DNA of 64,000 nucleotides from Streptomyces seoulensis (GTDB lineage Bacteria; Actinomycetota; Actinomycetes; Streptomycetales; Streptomycetaceae), in assembly GCA_013364255.1 (NCBI GenBank), contig CP054936.1, positions 1,764,753 to 1,828,752 of the forward strand. Direction: 5' to 3'. Shown piece after piece: positions 17,202 through 26,168 of this stretch. Position 1 is the first letter of the stretch; each line of letters starts with the position of its first letter. The translations under genes and the position numbers were made by a program. Under the pieces are notes generated by a model. The model did not search any database. It was not told the DNA's origin and worked only from the letters and a program-made list of their open reading frames with translations.

Positions 17202-17600
17202 TCAGCGAGCGAACTTCTCGATGGCGGCCGGTGTGACGGGGGTGAAGAAGTTGACGAGGTTGCCGTCGGGGTCGCGGAACAGGAGCGCGCGGTTGCCCCA
17301 GGGCATCGTGGTGGGCTCATTGACGAAGTCCGCCACGAAGCCGGTCAGGTTCTTGTGCACGCTGTCCACGTCGTCGACGAGGAATTCGAGGATGACGCTG
17401 TGGTTGTCGGCCGGGCGGGCGGAGCCGGGCGCGAACAGGGGGACCGTGCGGGTGCTGCCGATCGCGAGGGTGGCCGAGGTGGTCCTGAGCTCGGCGAAGT
17501 CCTCGTTGGACCAGGTGGCGGATACCCCGGTGGCCCGCTCGTAGAAGTCGACGAGGCGGGCGACGTCGCCCGTGATGACGCGGATAGAGACGAAGTTCAT
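17202..17600 (-). CDS. VOC (glyoxalase/bleomycin-resistance) family protein
   Basis: This 132-aa single-unit vicinal-oxygen-chelate protein has the two beta-alpha-beta-beta-beta modules in order. It begins MNFVSIRVITGDVARLVDFY, and the second module ends in RALLFRDPDGNLVNFFTP, the typical C-terminal metal/ligand strand with the DPDGN turn. The start at 17600 follows AGGAG; a longer frame upstream is non-coding in character. It is divergent from a WYL-domain regulator 91 bp away, a common pairing in which the regulator controls the VOC gene. The substrate is unknown. Confidence 0.9.
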   Translation of the reverse strand: MNFVSIRVITGDVARLVDFYERATGVSATWSNEDFAELRTTSATLAIGSTRTVPLFAPGSARPADNHSVILEFLVDDVDSVHKNLTGFVADFVNEPTTMPWGNRALLFRDPDGNLVNFFTPVTPAAIEKFAR

Positions 17601-17691
17601 GGGTTTTCTCCTGGTCCGTGCGTGCTTCTGATCGCACGCTACGACGAATACCGGGCGGAACCCGCCCGGTATATGCGGGAGACTTCGGAAC

Positions 17692-18693
17692 ATGCCTCGA
17701 CCCGTCGCCCGCGTGCTCGCCCTGCTGGAACTCCTTCAGTCGGGCGGCACCCGGACCGTGACCGAACTCGCCGGCCGGCTCGACGTCGACGAACGCACCG
17801 TACGGCGCTATGTCGGCCACCTCGTCGACCTCGACGTGCCCGTCGAGTCGGTGCGCGGCCGCTACGGCGGCTACCGCCTCGCCCCCGGTTACCGCCTGCC
17901 CCCGCTCATGCTGAGCGACGACGAAGCACTCGCCGTGCTGCTCGGCCTGGTCGCGGGCCGGCGAGCCGGCCTGACGACGACCATGGGCGCGGCGAGCGAG
18001 ACGGCGGCGGCCAAGATCCGGCGAGTGCTGCCCGAGCGGCTGAGCCGCAGACTCGACGCCCTTCTCGGCTCTCTCGCCTTCACGGACCGGCCCGGCGAAA
18101 CAGTCGCCCCGCACTCCACGGTGCTGCTCGCGATCGCCGACGCGGTCAGCCATCACCGGCCGATCTCGATCCGGTACACCGCCGCCGACGGCCGGCGCAG
18201 CCAACGCACGCTGCACCCGCACGGGGTCGTCGCCCACTCGGGCCGGTGGTACGTCACGGCCGCGGATCTCACGGCGGATGAGGACCGGACGTTTCGGCTG
18301 GACCGCATCACCGAGGTGAGAATCCTGCCCGGCTCCTTCGAACCACCCGCCGGTCTCGACCCGGCGGAGCGCGTGCTGACCGGGCTCGCCACGGCTCCGT
18401 ACCGGCATGAGGTAACCCTGCGGATCCAGGGGACGGCCGAGCAGATCCACACCCGACTTCCCGCCGGCGTCGCGATCGTGACGGAACTCCCTTCCCCGAG
18501 CACCGCGGATCCGCGGACCGAGCGCTGGTCCCGCGTCGAACTCCGGGTGGAACGGCTCGACTGGCTGCCCGCCGTCCTCGCCTCGCTGGACCGGCCCTTC
18601 CTCATCGAACGCCCGGACGAGCTCCGCGACCTGGTCGAAGCCCTCGCCGAACGCCTGAGGAACTCCGCCCGGCGAAGCCCACCTCACGCATGA
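17692..18693 (+). CDS. HTH-WYL domain transcriptional regulator (YafY type)
   Basis: This 333-aa regulator has an N-terminal winged helix-turn-helix at residues 1-60 (VTELAGRLDVDERTVRRYVG and the wing GGYRLAPGYRLPPLMLS). A WYL domain follows at about residues 145-215 (ISIRYTAADG, HPHGVVAHSGRWYVTAADLT, FRLDRITEV), and a WCX C-terminal extension ends in RPFLIERPDELRDLVEALAE. WYL domains bind nucleic-acid or nucleotide-like ligands. The gene ends 10 bp inside the convergent broken DUF1152 gene. Its likely target is the divergent VOC gene. Confidence 0.92.
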   Translation: MPRPVARVLALLELLQSGGTRTVTELAGRLDVDERTVRRYVGHLVDLDVPVESVRGRYGGYRLAPGYRLPPLMLSDDEALAVLLGLVAGRRAGLTTTMGAASETAAAKIRRVLPERLSRRLDALLGSLAFTDRPGETVAPHSTVLLAIADAVSHHRPISIRYTAADGRRSQRTLHPHGVVAHSGRWYVTAADLTADEDRTFRLDRITEVRILPGSFEPPAGLDPAERVLTGLATAPYRHEVTLRIQGTAEQIHTRLPAGVAIVTELPSPSTADPRTERWSRVELRVERLDWLPAVLASLDRPFLIERPDELRDLVEALAERLRNSARRSPPHA

Positions 18694-19458
18694 CGGATCG
18701 ACCGGCCCTCCCCGCACCGGAAGCTGTCCCGGACGGCCCGGAGCAGCTCGGAGATCTCCTGACGGGGCAGCGTGGTGCGGAACTCCTCGATCACGGGACT
18801 CACCTGCCGCATCAGCGAAGTCCGTTCCAACACACCGAGGTAGAGATTGCGGCGAGCCAGTCCGGGCAGGTCCACGCAGAAGTACAGCGCCATCAGCGGG
18901 TTGATGAACAACGTGCTGCCCTTGGTCCTCTCCGTGAACCGCACGTCGCCGAAGTCACCGCGCACGGCGGCGACGACGGATCCGTTCACAATGCTCGGGT
19001 GGCTCGCAGTGCGGCGCTGGGCGTGCGCCACCGCGTCGAGAGGTGTCGGTCCCGCCGTCCACCAATACGACCGCGTCGACACCGCCGAGATGCGTGATCA
19101 ACTTCCGGTAGGCCGCCCGCAGCGGACCGACCCCGATGCTCGGGAACGCATACACGGTCGACGGAAGATCCTGCGTCGCGAGCCACTGGGCCAGCGTCCG
19201 TTCGGGGAAGTAGTCGCCTCGGAGCGGGGTGTCGGGCCCGACGGCCGCGACGTCCTCATCCACCCACACATCGAGGTCCAGGCCGTACAGGTCGGCGAAG
19301 GACAGGTTGGCGAGGTGCACCTCCTTGCCCGCCGACCGCAGCGCGAGCGCGAGCGGCAGCCCGGCGTACACGTCGAAGCCGCCGCCCGCGCCGGCGATGA
19401 GCACCCGTCGCGTATCGCGCAGGCGGGTGAAGAAGGCGGGTTCCCCCAGAGAGATCAC
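18684..19458 (-). pseudogene. Broken DUF1152 domain protein
   Basis: The minus strand begins with GTG 19458 and reads LIAGAGGGFDVYAGLPLALA, DLDVWVDEDVAAVGPDTPL and VDAVVLVDGGTDT, the N-terminal half of a DUF1152 protein. The reading frame then changes near 19050 and resumes as DAVAHAQRRTASHPSIVNGS and GSTLFINPLMALYFCVDLPG to the stop at 18684. Relative to the family, about 60 residues between the GGTD motif and the DAVAHAQRR segment are missing, so a deletion that also shifted the frame has inactivated the gene. The function of the family is not established. Confidence 0.8.
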
Positions 19459-19696
19459 CGCAGGACGGTAGCAGGAGGACGAGCCGACTCCGGGCTCGAT
19501 CAACCTGCCCTGCGTTGTCGCACGGGACAGGGCGAGCCGTTGGTGTGGTTCTCCCACCGAGACGCAGGCGGTCACGCACCCTCTGTCGGTGGTCGAGTTC
19601 AAGGCGGAGCAGTATTTTTTCGTGGCAAGGTCTTCCACTGGACTTCAACGGGTGGAAGAAGAGGTGTTGGAAGAATCGTGCGAAGGACTTCACTTC

Positions 19697-20179
19697 ATGA
19701 GAACGATCGCAGTTGAGGCGGCAGAGTCGGTAATCGATCTGATCTACTCCAACGAGGACACGGCGAACCATGCCGACGGATGCCGCGAACAACTCATCGA
19801 CCGGGCGGAACGCGAGATGGGGCTTCGGTTTCCGCCGTCCTACCGTCGCCTCATCGAGGAGTTCGGTACGTGGGAAGCAGCCCCCACAGAGTTCCCCGGC
19901 CTGTATCAGACGCCAGCAGAAGGAGACAGTCTGCTGGGCACGGTCGCTTACACGTTGGAAGACCGCGAGGCACTCAGGCTCCCGCATCACCTGATGGTCG
20001 TCATGCACGATGACGTGTGGGGTGTTGTGGTACTCGACACCTCACGGCCCGATGGGGACGGCGAATTCCCGGTATACGCCTGGAACCCCGGAGTTCTCGA
20101 CGGCGGACTCATGGAGAAGATCGCGGATAACTTCGGGATCTTCGCTCTGAACGAATGCCGCCAGGAAATCGGCAATTAA
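19697..20179 (+). CDS. SMI1/KNR4 (SUKH) family protein
   Basis: This 160-aa acidic protein has SUKH superfamily hallmarks: the helix EREMGLRFPPSYRRLIEEFG (about residues 38-57), GTVAYTLEDREALRLPHHLM, and the strands DDVWGVVVLDTS and EFPVYAWNPG. SUKH proteins are frequently immunity proteins for polymorphic or contact-dependent toxins, though many stand alone. ATG 19697 is chosen for its GAAGGA ribosome binding site (19682-19687); the frame is open further upstream without support. No toxin gene is adjacent, so it may be an orphan immunity gene. A strong terminator follows. Its AT content is slightly above that of its neighbours. Confidence 0.85.
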   Translation: MRTIAVEAAESVIDLIYSNEDTANHADGCREQLIDRAEREMGLRFPPSYRRLIEEFGTWEAAPTEFPGLYQTPAEGDSLLGTVAYTLEDREALRLPHHLMVVMHDDVWGVVVLDTSRPDGDGEFPVYAWNPGVLDGGLMEKIADNFGIFALNECRQEIGN

Positions 20180-20198
20180 CGAAGCCTCTTCCTTATGA

Positions 20199-20225
20199 GG
20201 CGGGTGGCGTGATCCGCCACCCGCC
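20199..20225 (+). terminator. Hairpin terminator after the SMI1/KNR4 gene
   Basis: Perfect 10-bp arms, GGCGGGTGGC (20199-20208) and GCCACCCGCC (20216-20225), enclose a 7-nt loop, 20 nt after the stop codon. Confidence 0.8.
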
Positions 20226-20567
20226 GCACGCAGCCGATGAGCCATCCGCCAGGCCCCCCGCGCGATCGAGCGGCTACGTCGGCTCACGCCGCGCCATGGC
20301 CGACTCCCACTCCAGCGCGGTCCTTCCACGCCGTACCGCCATCAAGAAGCGGGGCTGGGGCGAGGGCCTGTCCGGTGACGACTGAGCGGATCGCCGACGC
20401 CAACACGACGTCCCGGTATCGGCAACAGATGTTGGCCGTTCAAGGCTGCCGGCCCCAGCATGAGGACGCGGATGACCACCGTGTAGCGGACCAGTCGGGT
20501 CGACGGACCGCAGGTGCCTCCCGGCCTCGATCCGCGTGTCCGAACCTTCGTACAAGGAGCCTGCCCA
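20226..20567. other. Intergenic stretch with no supported gene
   Basis: No frame with convincing codon usage and a ribosome binding site was found between the SMI1 terminator and the MFS remnant. Confidence 0.4.
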
Positions 20568-20954
20568 TGTCTTCGACCACGCCTGGGAGTGTGCGGCCCT
20601 CAGCCACAGGAGGCCGCCGCTCGCACGGGATCCGACCGGATGCCGTGCGCGGTCCACCTGCTCGCGTTCAGCCTCTTCGCGATGGGCAGCGCCGAGTTAC
20701 TGCTCGCTGGCGTTCTGATCTCCGCCTTCGCTGTCGGCACCGTGATCGGTGGCCCGCCCCTCGCGGTTCTCACCCTGCGCCGGCCGCGCCGGACCACCCT
20801 GGCGGTCTCCCAGACGCTGCTCGCGATCGGCGTCGCCATCGGTTTGCCGGCCGACGATTTCACCGCCCTCATCGTCACCCGCTTCCTTTGCGGTCTCACC
20901 TATGCCGGCTTCTGGGCCGTCGCCGCCGTCGCCGGTCAACGGCCCGGTCTGTGA
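20568..20954 (+). pseudogene. Broken MFS transporter (Cml-like N-terminal remnant)
   Basis: The start-like MSSTTPGS at 20568 is in a different frame from the body, which begins at 20640 as MPCAVHLLAFSLFAMGSAEL. It continues LISAFAVGTVIGGPPLAVLT, TLLAIGVAIGLPADDFTALI and FLCGLTYAGFWAVAAVAG, then hits a stop. These are the first three to four transmembrane helices of a chloramphenicol/arabinose-efflux-type MFS protein. The usual periplasmic loop between LLAGVL and ISAF is missing in frame (about 16 residues), and the C-terminal three quarters are gone. Three separate lesions make this a clear pseudogene. Confidence 0.8.
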
Positions 20955-21255
20955 CGGCGCGCCGTACGTCCGGACCCGGCCGTCCCGCCACGCGACGGCC
21001 GGCAGACGCAGGGCCGCCCGGGGCCGGCGCCGCGACCGACACACCCGCGGCCGCCCGTTTCGCGCACCGGCCGCAGGCGCGCCTGCGGCCACCCGGCCGT
21101 GGCGTACCACGGCGGCGGTGCCATCGGCGTCGCCGCCGGTCAGATGCCCGGCCGCCGGGCGAGCACCGCCGGTGGCAGCCCTGCGACCGATCGCGTCAGT
21201 CGCGCAGGGATCAAGGCCGTGTACCGGGAGTGAACCTTGCACATAGGGTGTTGGC
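20955..21255. other. Intergenic stretch, GC-rich, no supported gene
   Basis: Very GC-rich sequence follows the MFS remnant. Long frames here are compositional and contain no recognisable motif. Confidence 0.35.
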
Positions 21256-21687
21256 ATGTCGCTGAGCCACATAACCCTCTCGTCTGGACATTCGATCGAG
21301 CTCACCGAGCTGCGCATGTCTTCGACCTACGGAGGGATGCTGGAGGGCTACCCGTGCAAGCTCATCAATGACATGAAGGTCAGGAGCCTCCAAAGACAGG
21401 CTGAACGTGCGTTCACATCCAGGCCAGTTCACCTGGTCCCACCTTCCCGCGAGTACCCGGACGAGACTGCCGGCGCCTTCGGCCCCGTTGAGGTACTTCC
21501 TTCCGTGGCCTGCATCGGGCTCTTCCGCTCGACAGCGGTCGCCTCTGAACTTGACCCGGTACTGCACCGTTCCGCTCTCACCGTGGTCTGGTTCCAGACC
21601 GGCGTGGATGTCCCGTCGGGCGAGGACGCCGATCTTGGACTGCGCAGCATTTGCTGGGAGGAGCTGGCGCAGGACTACGAGCTCTAG
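21256..21687 (+). CDS. Hypothetical protein, 143 aa
   Basis: A complete frame from ATG 21256 to TAG encodes a soluble alpha/beta protein with a balanced composition (LSHITLSSGHSIELTELRMS, MLEGYPCKLINDMKVRSLQR, LTVVWFQTGVDVPSGEDADL, CWEELAQDYEL). An AGGG lies about 10 bp upstream. The base composition is somewhat lower in GC than the flanking sequence. I do not recognise the family. Its size and acidic character would suit a stand-alone immunity-type protein, but nothing direct shows that. Confidence 0.65.
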   Translation: MSLSHITLSSGHSIELTELRMSSTYGGMLEGYPCKLINDMKVRSLQRQAERAFTSRPVHLVPPSREYPDETAGAFGPVEVLPSVACIGLFRSTAVASELDPVLHRSALTVVWFQTGVDVPSGEDADLGLRSICWEELAQDYEL

Positions 21688-22034
21688 CGACAGGTGCCCA
21701 TGAAAGCCACTCGTTGATGTGCCGACTCGAAGGCGACGGCGTCCACCACGCCATGCACGGCATCGCCCGGAGGCATAACCTCACCCTCGCCGGACAGGAC
21801 TGCGGGCCCCGCGGCGGCAAGCACGCCCGAGCAACCTGAATGAGGACCTTCCAGGCTCTCGCAGTGGAGGTCACGTTGAGGGTCCCAGCGCAGAGCGATG
21901 CCGCTGCACCCACGCAGGGCCAAGAGCAGCCGCTCAGCGTCGTGGTAGCGTCGCCGCGGAGGCTCGTAGGTGCCTGCCCCGGACGAGATGTGCGCCGTAC
22001 CCGGCCCGCCAAGACGACGCACTGAGGAGGCGTC
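21688..22034. other. Intergenic stretch with no supported gene
   Basis: Short frames only. A plus-strand run ending near 21839 (CRLEGDGVHHAMHGIARRHN) has protein-like text but no start or ribosome binding site, and may be debris. Confidence 0.35.
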
Positions 22035-22913
22035 GTGGACGTAGGCACACCTTCTGCTGATTCCGCCGGCTCGTTTCCCTCGCCTCGCGAGTTGGACGTC
22101 CGTTGGATCCACGGCTCACCATCAGCCAAGCACAACTCCGACCCGGACATCCAGGTCTACGCGTTCGACGAGCATACGGTCATCCTGAGACAGAACATGG
22201 CGATCAACTACGAGGCGCCGTTCCTGTTCCTGCTCTTCGGCGATGCCCAGGCAGTGTTGATCGACACCGGCGCCACCGCATCCGCACAGTTCTTCCCATT
22301 GCGCAGGCTGGTTGACGAACTCGTCGAGGACTGGCTCGCCCGCCACCCCCGGCACAGGTATCACCTGCTGGTGCTGCACACCCATCCCCACGGCGACCAC
22401 ATCGCGAGGGACGGCCAGTTCGCCGACCGCCCCGACACCACGGTGGTCGGCGCAGACCTCGCCACCGCCTGGAAATATTTCGGTTTCGACGAGGATCCCA
22501 CCGCCGTGGCGCAGGTCGATCTGGGAGACCGCGTGCTCGAGTGTCTGGCCACTCCTGGGCACCACCAGGCAGCAGTCACGTTCTACGATCCATGGAGCGG
22601 GTTCCTGCTCACCGGCGACACGGTCTACCCTGGCCGGCTCTACATACAGGACTGGCCTGCCTTCGTCCGGACCATCGACCGACTCATCGAGTTCTCCGAA
22701 CGCCGACCGGTCACCCACGTCCTGGGCTGCCATATCGAGATGACCACCGATCCAGGCGTGGACTACCCGATACGCACCACCTACCAGCCCGACGAACCCC
22801 CGCTGCAGATGACAACCGGCCACCTGCACGAGATCCGTGCCGCACTCAACGAGATCGGCGACCGGCCCAGGCGACGCGCCTTCCCCCTCTTTGTTCTCTG
22901 CCCGGGCGATTGA
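22035..22913 (+). CDS. Metallo-beta-lactamase fold hydrolase
   Basis: This 292-aa enzyme has the dinuclear zinc site of the MBL superfamily. The HxHxDH motif appears as LHTHPHGDHI (about residues 113-122). The next ligands are His in CLATPGHHQAAV and Asp in LLTGDTVYPGRLY, with the final His in VLGCHIEM. The GTG at 22035 is preceded by GAGGAGG at 22024-22030, a strong ribosome binding site. The family includes glyoxalase II-like thioesterases, lactonases and many uncharacterised hydrolases. The substrate cannot be read from the sequence. It lies 69 bp upstream of the co-directional histidine phosphatase gene and may be cotranscribed with it. Confidence 0.92.
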   Translation: MDVGTPSADSAGSFPSPRELDVRWIHGSPSAKHNSDPDIQVYAFDEHTVILRQNMAINYEAPFLFLLFGDAQAVLIDTGATASAQFFPLRRLVDELVEDWLARHPRHRYHLLVLHTHPHGDHIARDGQFADRPDTTVVGADLATAWKYFGFDEDPTAVAQVDLGDRVLECLATPGHHQAAVTFYDPWSGFLLTGDTVYPGRLYIQDWPAFVRTIDRLIEFSERRPVTHVLGCHIEMTTDPGVDYPIRTTYQPDEPPLQMTTGHLHEIRAALNEIGDRPRRRAFPLFVLCPGD

Positions 22914-22982
22914 GCTCGCACAGCGAGGCGAACGCGGTGAAATCGAGTCGGGGTGCCTCAAGATCAGATAGCGTACGTGACT

Positions 22983-23570
22983 ATGGGTGCGCTGATAGTG
23001 ATCAGGCATGGCCAGACCGAGTGGAGCCTGTCGGGGCAGCATGCTGGGCGGACTGACGTCGCGCTGACGGCAGCGGGCGAGGCCGCGGCCAGTGCTCTCG
23101 CTCCGAGACTGGCCCACCGCCGTCTGCTCGCCGTGTTCAGCAGCCCACTGAGCCGTGCCATGAGGACGGCCGAACTCGCCGGCCTGACCAGTGCACAGCC
23201 CGATCCCGACCTGCTGGAGTGGGACTACGGCGGCTACGAAGGCCTGACCGCCGAGCAGATTCGCGAGTCAAGGCCGGACTGGGACCTGTGGCGCGACGGC
23301 GTGATTCCAGGCGACGCCGACCACCCTGGCGAGGAGCTGGCGCAGGTGGCCGCGCGCACTGACGCGGTGCTGAACCGCATCCGTCCGCTGCTGAGCGACG
23401 GCGATGTCGCCGTCGTGGCGCGTGGCCACCTGGCGCGTATCCTCACCGTCCGCTGGCTCGGTCTCGACGCGTCCGCGAGCCGACTGCTCGGCCACCCGCA
23501 TCCGGGCACGCTCAGCTTCCTCGCCACCGAGGGCGGGCAACCCGTCCTCTCCGCCTGGAACGTCCCGTAG
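22983..23570 (+). CDS. Histidine phosphatase family protein (phosphoglycerate mutase-like)
   Basis: This 195-aa protein begins with the phospho-histidine motif LIVIRHGQTEWSLSGQHAGR, then DVALTAAGEAAA, VFSSPLSRAMRTAEL, the acidic catalytic loop LLEWDYGGYEGLTAEQI and the second histidine motif VAVVARGHLARIL. These are all parts of the RHG/branch-1 histidine phosphatase active site. Family members hydrolyse phosphosugars, phosphoglycerate or related phosphoesters; no specific substrate can be assigned. The ATG at 22983 fits the conserved start; GTG 22977 two codons upstream is an alternative. Confidence 0.93.
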   Translation: MGALIVIRHGQTEWSLSGQHAGRTDVALTAAGEAAASALAPRLAHRRLLAVFSSPLSRAMRTAELAGLTSAQPDPDLLEWDYGGYEGLTAEQIRESRPDWDLWRDGVIPGDADHPGEELAQVAARTDAVLNRIRPLLSDGDVAVVARGHLARILTVRWLGLDASASRLLGHPHPGTLSFLATEGGQPVLSAWNVP

Positions 23571-23708
23571 CCCGAGCCCGCCGCGTCATGTCTGCCGCGC
23601 GAGGCGCCGGAAGCCAATGAACCTTGGTACCGCGTTCGCACAGATCGGTTCGAGGCGTCATTCCTGCCTAGCGCCGGCGAGGATCTGGATGCCGTATGCA
23701 ACGTCGAC

Positions 23709-23969
23709 GTGGAGGTGCGGCTGACAGCGGACGGATCCCGCTGGAGCGCGACCATGTTCACACTCGCCGAGGTCGAGCGCCTCATGAAGAGGTGGTCTCA
23801 AACAGGCGAGGGGTTGGGCGGCCGCTACTTCCGGTGCTCTGACGGACTGATAGTCCGGGACCCTGGCATCGACAACATGACCCAGGTACTCGCCGGCCTG
23901 ATCGACGCCGGTGACTTCGCGCAGGTTCTTCAGCGACTCGATGACGAGTATTCCGCGCCCTCATTCTGA
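23709..23969 (+). CDS. Hypothetical protein, possibly N-terminally damaged
   Basis: The annotated 86-aa form starts at GTG 23709. Protein-like sequence in the same frame extends upstream to about 23616 (NEPWYRVRTDRFEASFLPSA, then GEDLDAVCNVDVEV) without any ATG, GTG or TTG. The true start has therefore probably been lost or displaced by a frameshift; an out-of-frame ATG sits at 23617. The body contains MFTLAEVERLMKRWSQTGEG, GGRYFRCSDGLIVRDPGI and a helical C-terminus. I do not recognise a function. A terminator hairpin lies just downstream. Confidence 0.6.
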   Translation: MEVRLTADGSRWSATMFTLAEVERLMKRWSQTGEGLGGRYFRCSDGLIVRDPGIDNMTQVLAGLIDAGDFAQVLQRLDDEYSAPSF

Positions 23970-23982
23970 AACGATGAGTAAA

Positions 23983-24012
23983 GCGGCCCCGTCTTCCTTC
24001 GGACGAGGCCGC
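23983..24012 (+). terminator. Hairpin terminator
   Basis: GCGGCCCCGTC (23983-23993) pairs with GACGAGGCCGC (24002-24012) with one mismatch and an 8-nt loop, 14 nt after the preceding stop codon. Confidence 0.75.
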
Positions 24013-24330
24013 GATCACAACCGCCACTGCGCCAGATCAAGATCCCGAGGCGGGTGCGGCGGCCCGACCGGAGTGCACGGACCCGCACGATGTGCCCACT
24101 CCCACAGACCGAGGACGTGCTCGCGAACATCCGTTGCAGTGTGCGCCCGTCCGACTCAGCTCCGCGCGAGCGGAAGTGAGCCGTCACGTGACGATCTGAG
24201 CGACGGAGGAAAACCCCGGACGCTCGGCCTTGGGGCTTGTCTACGCCTCGCGGTCCGGCGGGACCAGCAGTGGACGAACGAGCCTCTGGCCTGCGCACCT
24301 CTGATCGCGCAGAGGACCAGGGGCAGCCTG
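24013..24330. other. Intergenic stretch with no supported gene
   Basis: This lies between convergent genes. No convincing coding frame or RNA motif was seen. Confidence 0.4.
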
Positions 24331-24864
24331 CTATTCGCTCTTGACCTCCAGCGCCCCTCGCGCCAGACCGATGAACCTGACGTAGGCCTCCCGGAAGTCC
24401 CGGTAGGCAGCGTCGTACGCGTCCCGGCACTCAGGACTGTCGTCACCGAGTAGCGCGTTGAGTCGCTGCTGCACGCGCCGTGCCATGTCCCTCACATGAT
24501 CCGCAGCATCGGACACAGCGGCAGGACCATCGAGCCGGATCTCGTGCATCGCCCTGTTCATGTCCCCGATGGCCGGGCCGATGCACTCGTACATCTGCGT
24601 CAGGAGCCTGCCCCTGCTTGCAGGGTCACGGGCCGTATCGACGTCGTCCATCTGCCACGTGACCACGTTGAACGCGTGCACGCAGCTCATCATTTCCCGA
24701 TATGCGGATCGGCGCCGCTCACGCTCGTCACGCAGGGCCTCTGCCCTTGTGGCTGTTTCGGCTTGCGCCCGCGCTGCGCGGAAGGTCGCCCGCGCGGTGA
24801 TGTAGCTGGCTCCGAGTGCAGTCAGTGCAGTGAGGATGCCGACCCACAGTCCGCTGTTCGCCAT
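24331..24864 (-). CDS. Membrane-anchored coiled-coil hypothetical protein
   Basis: This 177-aa protein starts MANSGLWVGILTALTALGAS, a single N-terminal transmembrane helix. A long helical cytoplasmic region follows, rich in alanine, arginine and glutamate (ATFRAARAQAETATRAEALR DERERRR, quoted in two parts), with a second set of helices in the C-terminal half. The layout is a membrane-tethered helical bundle, seen in many Streptomyces proteins of unknown role. The start at 24864 fits the hydrophobic N-terminus. A 14-bp inverted repeat lies about 65 bp upstream. Confidence 0.7.
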   Translation of the reverse strand: MANSGLWVGILTALTALGASYITARATFRAARAQAETATRAEALRDERERRRSAYREMMSCVHAFNVVTWQMDDVDTARDPASRGRLLTQMYECIGPAIGDMNRAMHEIRLDGPAAVSDAADHVRDMARRVQQRLNALLGDDSPECRDAYDAAYRDFREAYVRFIGLARGALEVKSE

Positions 24865-24928
24865 GGTCGGAAAGTTTGTCAGCCGAGGGTGGCAGTGAGA
24901 CAGACTGCAAGCCGCTCGCTGACCGTCA

Positions 24929-24969
24929 CCATCGACGGCCAGGTCCCCCCACGAACTGGCCGTCGATGG
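24929..24969. terminator. Perfect 14-bp inverted repeat
   Basis: CCATCGACGGCCAG (24929-24942) and CTGGCCGTCGATGG (24956-24969) are exact complements around a 13-nt loop. It lies between the broken LysR gene and the membrane protein gene on the minus strand. It could terminate transcription from the LysR side or act on the 5' UTR of the membrane protein gene. Confidence 0.6.
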
Positions 24970-25039
24970 GAGATGCAAAGTGGCCACTGACACGGTGCCG
25001 TGTCCGGCAGCGCCTCCCTCTCCCGCGTCCACGCCCGCA

Positions 25040-25461
25040 GCGCCTGGAGATCAACGGCGGTCATAGACCATGTCTGACAACCCGACCGCGCAAAGGGGGT
25101 AGCGGGCGGAAAGGATGCCCCCGGTGCGTACGAGGAGTTCCCCGGTTCACGGGGCGGTGAAGCCGATTCGCAGCACGCCTCGGACCGGTGCGTAGGCATC
25201 CCTCGCGTTGGCGACAGCGCGCTGAATCGGCTGATACGCGGGCAATAGGTCGTCACGGAGCTGGCGGCGCGCAGTGGTGAGGGCGACGCGGCGGCTTGCA
25301 GCGCTCGAACAACGCGCCACCATCTGACGCTCAAGGGCCTTGATCGTTTGGCTGACCCGGCCGGGAGAGACGTGCAACCGTTCGGCGGCGCGTGCGAAAT
25401 GCAGTTCTGCGGCCGGCGTGATGAAGGTTTCGGTCTCGTACCGCTCCACCACGCCCCCATC
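25040..25461 (-). pseudogene. Broken LysR family regulator
   Basis: The N-terminal helix-turn-helix is readable (AAELHFARAAERLHVSPGRV SQTIKALERQ, quoted in two parts), followed by RRVALTTARRQLRDDLLPAY and VLRIGFTAP, the start of the effector domain. A TGA stop then occurs (25147-25149). The same frame continues afterwards as TGELLVRTGGILSARYPLCA and VGLSDMVYD, which are the expected next residues of a LysR protein, so the stop replaces a Trp codon (TGG to TGA). The first residues are also altered, and nothing recognisable follows about 25040. A nonsense mutation plus 3' truncation has inactivated the gene. Confidence 0.8.
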
Positions 25462-25559
25462 CGTGACGGCGATGCACTCTGGCTGGCGCCCCCGACCGTA
25501 GGTCGAGCCCGGCGAACGGACATGTCACCATGGCAGACGCGCTCGGCGAGCGCCTCGTG

Positions 25560-25951
25560 CAGATCTTCGGGGTGCAGGGACAGTCAAGCCACCTCCTGCG
25601 CAAAGGCTCACGCGGTGGACGGCCGACATGATCGCGCAGTCCTGTGCCGCGGAGGGTGAGGCGGAGATACTGTAGCCGTCAGCCGTCCTGATCAGTGCGG
25701 CGTCGGTATGGTCGGCGGAGAGGAAGACGCTCTCCGAGTCGTCTGCCAGGCCGTGTGGATGCTCAGCTGGGCGCCACGAACAGTGGTCCGTGCGCCGTGG
25801 ATCTCGATGACGGCGTTGATGCACAGATACACGGTTCGGTCGAACAGCGCCGTCCCTTGCCGGACATGGGCAGACAGCGGTACATCAGATCGATGATCTC
25901 AGCGCGGCCGGTCAGAGCCTGCGACTGTCGCCGTATCTGGTCGGTGTCCAT
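25560..25951 (-). pseudogene. Broken SnoaL-like/NTF2 family gene
   Basis: The start MDTDQIRRQSQALTGRAEII at 25951 is typical of actinomycete SnoaL-like proteins. The frame is lost near codon 26, moves to another frame (TVYLCINAVIEIHGARTTVR), and a third segment near the end reads TADGYSIS then, after another shift, RLTLRGTGLRDHV, the usual last strand and helix of the family. At least two or three indels have destroyed the gene. Confidence 0.6.
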
Positions 25952-26168
25952 GGCGGCAGACTCCTCTCGCAAGCGCGCTTGAGGGCAACATGCCTGTTCG
26001 AGTTCGATCGACCGGCCCGGTTCTGCCCGAGGCGGGAATTCACCCGGTCGGCGCAGCAATAGCCCCTCCGGCTGGTTGCGACCGGGACGACGGTGGATGA
26101 GCGTCCGCTTGTGGGGCAGACGTGGCCCATCACGCCGTTGCAGGTCCCGCGAACCCGGAGGTGGGAAG

